64,000 nt of DNA from JAXMBN01 sp046349875. Its GTDB lineage: Bacteria; Planctomycetota; Planctomycetia; Pirellulales; Pirellulaceae. The translations under genes were made by a program, and so were the position numbers. Below the pieces are notes generated by a model. The model did no database searches and had not been told where the DNA came from. It saw only the letters and a program-made list of their open reading frames with translations. Location of the stretch: NCBI GenBank assembly GCA_046349875.1, contig JAXMBN010000028.1, positions 14,509 to 78,508 on the forward strand. The letters run 5' to 3'. This document shows, in pieces, positions 60,382-64,000 of this stretch; position 1 is the first letter of the stretch, and each line of letters begins with the position of its first letter.

Positions 60382-60752
60382 GGGGAGGTTCCTCTAGTCG
60401 AAGTACACACGACGCGACCATGTGGAATGTTCGGCGAGGCCACGCGACCTCTTTCCACTCGCTTCCCAAGAAGTATCGCCCGATCAGTGCCATGAATCCA
60501 ATGCATTGCAGTACTTGTTGCTATGCGTTTTTTGCATAGTTGCAAGCATGGCTTAGAAGTCGGACCATGCAGCGAATCGCTGGCGAATGATGCAGGTGTG
60601 GCCGAACAGGAAGAGGAGATTCCAAGATCTTAGGGAATCCCCAAGTACGGAAAGAACAGCCACGCGAAACGGAAGGAACCCAAAGATATTCAGCGAAGCT
60701 CTGATGTCGCTGGTGCGATGAAACGTCTACCGCAATTGCATGGCCAAGACGC
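60382..60752. other. katG upstream region with two palindromes
   Basis: No gene seen in these 371 bp. Two inverted repeats lie at 60499-60508 (CAATGCATTG, perfect) and 60521-60539 (CTATGC, 7-base loop, GCATAG), about 120-160 bp before the katG ATG. They could be binding sites of a peroxide- or iron-responsive regulator, but they do not match a specific known operator. Confidence 0.4.
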
Positions 60753-62129
60753 TTACTTCGATGGACGAAGGATGAAGAGGCAGTACTCGACTGGATTCAT
60801 CGACACATCGGAGACGGAAGGGGCTTTGGTCTTTTGTTTTCGGTTCTCTAGATTGACTGGAGGAACGCGACGCTTGGCAGAAGCAAATTGATCGAGTCGG
60901 CCCATCGGATCCGACGATCGTACCAGTGCTCGTGCAACACCTTGTCGACTACCTGGTTGCGACAAGTCTTCCCCAAACTCCTGAATGGACTCGAGTTCCT
61001 TCTGAGCGTTCTGTGCTTCGAGGTCCAAAGCGATATCGAGCGAGAAATCGGGAAACTCTTGGTACTCTTCGTACATTTGCGTAATCATTCGATCCAAGCG
61101 TGCACCGCGAGCTTTGACAAATACCAAAGCAACATTGCCATCGCTGTTTTGGCTATCGGTTAGCTTGTCCACCATCCGGCTCTTAGCAAGATCGGCTTGA
61201 AGTTGTTCGTTGATCTCCACCGGAGTGCTAAATGGAATATCGTTTTGGTTGAGCAGATCAAAGAAACGCTCATCGTCCCATGCTTGCTTGGTCAAAGTGG
61301 CATCGACAACCAACAGGTAACGAGCCTTTTGGCCGGATTGCAGTGACTTTTCGAGTGACTCCAAAAGCATCTTGTCCGAATCGCTTAGCGTGTTAGCTCG
61401 AGCGATTCCATCCGTAGGAGGTTGAGGTTGAGTCGCAACCAAAGGCATTTCAACTTGAGGAGGCCGCAGAGTCTTTGTGGGGGCGTTGGTGTTGGACGCC
61501 ACCGAATTCACTGGAGAAGGAATGGGAAGAGCACCTTCGGTAGTCAACCCATCGCGGCCAGGTAGCTTCGATGATGATGCGTTCGCAGATTCTTGCGGAT
61601 TGTCCGATGGATTGGCTGCGAGCATGGGTGACGGGTTATAGGAAGCACCGTCGACCTCAGGCGGATTCGTAATGGATTTGCTTGGATCTTGTTCGACTGG
61701 CGAATTTTGCTGAGCAACCGAAGATCCCTGAGAGGATGAATCTTCAGGCTTGGACCAAAGGGCAATCATTGCAATAGAAGCTGCAATGGCGGCGATGCCT
61801 ACCCAAGCCGCACGATGGTGGACCGGTTTCTGCGGAACTGCTGCAGGCACAACAGTGACGGTCGGTCGAATCCATGCGGGGGCTTGGCTTCCCATCGAGC
61901 CAGCACGAACCTGAGCTTTCTCAAGTACTTTGGCAGCAAAATCGGATCCAAGGCGGGAAGCAGGATGGTTGGTCAGGTGGGCGCGGACCTTCTTCATGCG
62001 TTCGACATCGGCAGCGAGATCCGCATCCGACGCGAGCATGCGTTGAAACTCGGCGGCTTCTTCGCTGGACAATTCACCGTCCAGCCATCCGCTGAGCAAT
62101 TCACCGGTTTTCTCGTCCCGAGGAAACAT
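60753..62129 (-). CDS. Membrane protein with anti-sigma-like N-terminus
   Basis: A 458-residue protein. The first 60 residues (LLSGWLDGELSSEEAAEFQR, then helical) resemble the cytoplasmic part of anti-sigma factors such as RseA/RsiW, without Zn ligands. One membrane segment (AAWVGIAAIAASIAMIALW) follows a Pro-rich stretch, then a Pro/Ser/Asn-rich linker and a globular C-terminal part of about 200 residues (DSDKMLLESLEKSLQSGQKA). No sigma gene is adjacent on this strand, so the partner is unknown. Confidence 0.7.
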   Translation of the reverse strand: MFPRDEKTGELLSGWLDGELSSEEAAEFQRMLASDADLAADVERMKKVRAHLTNHPASRLGSDFAAKVLEKAQVRAGSMGSQAPAWIRPTVTVVPAAVPQKPVHHRAAWVGIAAIAASIAMIALWSKPEDSSSQGSSVAQQNSPVEQDPSKSITNPPEVDGASYNPSPMLAANPSDNPQESANASSSKLPGRDGLTTEGALPIPSPVNSVASNTNAPTKTLRPPQVEMPLVATQPQPPTDGIARANTLSDSDKMLLESLEKSLQSGQKARYLLVVDATLTKQAWDDERFFDLLNQNDIPFSTPVEINEQLQADLAKSRMVDKLTDSQNSDGNVALVFVKARGARLDRMITQMYEEYQEFPDFSLDIALDLEAQNAQKELESIQEFGEDLSQPGSRQGVARALVRSSDPMGRLDQFASAKRRVPPVNLENRKQKTKAPSVSDVSMNPVEYCLFILRPSK

Positions 62130-62421
62130 GGAACATCCGACCTACTACGAAGCTATCCTCAAATCCCTGATTTCAGTGAGTACCCGCAAGCTTTCCTCTC
62201 CCTTTGTTGACAGGAAGCGGCCTTCCAGCCCGTTTGGGGCGTGGGCTTGACCCGATGGCTCACCTTGCATAGCCCTAAGATGGTGCACCCTAGGCAAAAG
62301 TTCCCGCAAAGGGAAGACAGTAGCAAATTTCAGAGCCTTCCTTCCACGGTTTTCTAGGAAATCGTGCAAAAAATTCTTTTTGCGGGATCTCAGGATTCTT
62401 TCCACCCCTACAAGGGTAGGG

Positions 62422-63174
62422 TTACCACAGCCCGATTTCCTGGAGCTGATTTCGTGCGATCGCATTCCAGCCACGATTTGCCGCTGGGGATGCCGGGCTT
62501 GGATGAAGAATTTTCCCGGTTCGGATCGCAAAAGAGAGAGCTGGGGCAACTCGCTTGGCCGCGTCTTCAGCAAAGGCCCCGACTCCGATCACCCACTCCG
62601 GTTTGAGTATTTCGATCATAGCAACCAGATGTTTGTCGCAAGCCTTTTCGAGCGGGCCTCGAACGACGGCAGGGAACTTGTCTGGGGTTAGGTTGGCCGC
62701 CGTTTCTGCCATGAATGCTAGCGGACAGTAGTTGGAAACGAAGTGCGCGGCGAAGAAATTCTCAGGTGTTCCGTATTCTTGTTGAAACAATTCCCACAAT
62801 CGCCGGCCAGAGACTTCGGACTTCGGACAGTGCAGTCCATCGATCGGTCTTTTCGGGTGTTCGCGTTTGGGTTTCTTGGCTTGGCTTTGGATACCAATCC
62901 AATCCCGTACCGCGGCCACCTCGCCAAAAGGGATGCCGGTTTGAGCCATGCCCCAAGGACCTGGATTCATGCCGAGAAAGAGTATCTGTACCGAGTTCGA
63001 AACGAAACGATCAAGATATTCTTCGAAGGGAGCCCATGCGTATTCCAAGGGGTTGTAAACCCAATCCGAAACGGCCGCGAAGTCGATTTTCTTGAGATCG
63101 CGGATCAACGTCTTGGCGGACTTCTTGAGAAGTGCGGCGCGTTCGGGATCGTGTTGGAAACGTCGCGATTTCAT
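62422..63174 (-). CDS. SMUG1-type uracil-DNA glycosylase
   Basis: Removes uracil and some oxidised pyrimidines from DNA. The SMUG1 signature GMNPGPWGMAQTGIPFGEV is present, with N70 as the catalytic Asn, and the second motif HPSPASPAANRGW (H224) is complete. The 250-residue length is standard. SMUG1 is better known from animals, but bacterial members exist, including in planctomycetes. The stop of the upstream methyltransferase overlaps its start by 4 bp, so they are translated together. Confidence 0.92.
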   Translation of the reverse strand: MKSRRFQHDPERAALLKKSAKTLIRDLKKIDFAAVSDWVYNPLEYAWAPFEEYLDRFVSNSVQILFLGMNPGPWGMAQTGIPFGEVAAVRDWIGIQSQAKKPKREHPKRPIDGLHCPKSEVSGRRLWELFQQEYGTPENFFAAHFVSNYCPLAFMAETAANLTPDKFPAVVRGPLEKACDKHLVAMIEILKPEWVIGVGAFAEDAAKRVAPALSFAIRTGKILHPSPASPAANRGWNAIARNQLQEIGLW

Positions 63175-63992
63175 TTCTTTTGAAGTACGAAGACCGCATC
63201 TTCGAGGTCATCATTCAGCGGAAGTGGTTCGCTGATGTCATACCAGAAATCGAATACGTCCTTCAATTCAAACTTCGGTACGGAAGCGAAAAGCGATTTC
63301 ACTTGAGCTGCCGAATAGAGTCGTAAATCGAACTCGTCTTGCAGTCGAAGTTTACCGGAAGGGCGATGGATGTTCATGGTGATACGAAGATGTTCAAGTC
63401 GTTTCCGGCGACTCGATTCCATCACGCTCAACGAATAGTTGATCTTGGTTTCACCTTGCTTGGCAGTCCATCGTTCGGAACCATACAGTTCCGCGTCCGG
63501 TGGAAGAAGGTGGAAACCAATGACGTAGATACCGCCTGGCTTGAGGTGGTCGGCGACCAAGTTCAAGTGATCGACAGCTTGTTCTTCGGATACCAAATGG
63601 CGAAAGGTATTCAGCGTATTGAAGGCTGCATCAAACTTGGTGGGCAAGGTGAATTTGGTCATGTCTCCTTGGACCAGTTTGGCTTTGAGGCCCTTCCGCT
63701 CCAAGCGTTTTTGGCAATAGGCCAAGGCATTGGCATTGAGATCGAGTCCCGTTACTTGGTAGCCGCGCGAGGCCATTTCAAAGACCAATCGACCGGTGCC
63801 ACATCCAGGTTCGAAGATTTTCTTTGTTTTTCCCGGGACATATTTTTTGAAGGCTTCAACGAGAAACTTCGCTTCGTCATGGACGACGTCGCGAAATCCC
63901 AGATCGTAGTATTGGGGGTAATCGTACCAAGTCTTTGAAGCTTCCTTTGCGGACTTTTTCTTACGGGGCTGGGCCTTCTTTGTCTCAGTCAA
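63171..63992 (-). CDS. Class I SAM-dependent methyltransferase (possibly partial)
   Basis: At least 273 residues. The SAM site IFEPGCGTGRLVFEMASRGY and the next acidic strand (VTGLDLNANALAYC) are standard, followed by FDAAFNTLNTFRHL and LKPGGIYVIGFHL. The N-terminus is Lys/Ala-rich (KKAQPRKKKSAKEASK), which suggests a nucleic-acid or ribosome substrate, though that is a guess. The first start seen is a TTG at 63992, and the frame stays open to the right edge, so the gene may continue outside. It overlaps the SMUG1 gene by 4 bp (ATGA type). Confidence 0.82.
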   Translation of the reverse strand: MTETKKAQPRKKKSAKEASKTWYDYPQYYDLGFRDVVHDEAKFLVEAFKKYVPGKTKKIFEPGCGTGRLVFEMASRGYQVTGLDLNANALAYCQKRLERKGLKAKLVQGDMTKFTLPTKFDAAFNTLNTFRHLVSEEQAVDHLNLVADHLKPGGIYVIGFHLLPPDAELYGSERWTAKQGETKINYSLSVMESSRRKRLEHLRITMNIHRPSGKLRLQDEFDLRLYSAAQVKSLFASVPKFELKDVFDFWYDISEPLPLNDDLEDAVFVLQKK

Positions 63993-64000
63993 TTGCGATC

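Overview
The window looks like chromosomal DNA of a planctomycete, most likely in the Pirellulaceae. This is inferred from gene content: two membrane-anchored Ser/Thr kinases (one beside an ECF sigma gene), an SHD1-domain secreted protein, a DUF6807 (PmoA-like) protein, Tat-exported Gfo/Idh/MocA and other Tat proteins, a SMUG1-type uracil-DNA glycosylase, TadE/vWA pseudopilin-like genes, a REP-associated transposase with its palindromes, and many secreted proteins of unknown function. Gene density is high, coding is on both strands, and base composition is moderate. I saw no rRNA, tRNA or CRISPR array.

Layout. 0-10 kb: purL (5' end outside the window, with an N-terminal PurS-like part), a methyltransferase, a RidA-type deaminase and rsgA, an MFS carrier, a DUF456 protein and rlmN. 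10-15 kb: secreted hydrolase, secreted aldose epimerase, a Tat-exported alpha/alpha-toroid protein, and leuA preceded by a leucine-rich leader peptide and an attenuator hairpin. 15-21 kb: a secreted coiled-coil gene and a translation cluster (rpmE, prfA, prmC, glycyl-tRNA synthetase). 21-27 kb: membrane kinase, isoaspartyl peptidase, RluD-type pseudouridine synthase, TPR-like protein, uppP. 27-36 kb: three 30-bp tandem repeats, tyrA, an acyl-CoA dehydrogenase-like gene, an S9 peptidase, a RAYT transposase between inverted REP copies, and ppdK. 36-46 kb: sigma/kinase/SHD1 operon, nupC-DUF6807 operon and a Gfo/Idh/MocA oxidoreductase. 46-53 kb: TadE-vWA-TadE locus with a DUF4114 protein, two more REP palindromes, a Tat protein, a SNF2 helicase with an unknown partner. 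53-64 kb: coiled-coil protein, second MFS carrier, second sigma operon, secreted KatG, anti-sigma-like protein, SMUG1 and a methyltransferase running to the edge.

The strongest regulatory signal is upstream of leuA. A good promoter is followed by a 16-residue peptide with seven leucines (six CUA codons). Two bases after its stop lies a segment that can pair either with the leucine codons or with the 5' arm of a 12-bp terminator hairpin, which is the layout of ribosome-stalling attenuation.

A caution: between about 14.89 and 17.40 kb the sequence carries roughly ten small reading-frame breaks, hitting leuA, the coiled-coil gene and the essential glycyl-tRNA synthetase. No stop codons accumulate there and conserved motifs can be read in neighbouring frames, so this looks more like a patch of poor sequence than gene decay.
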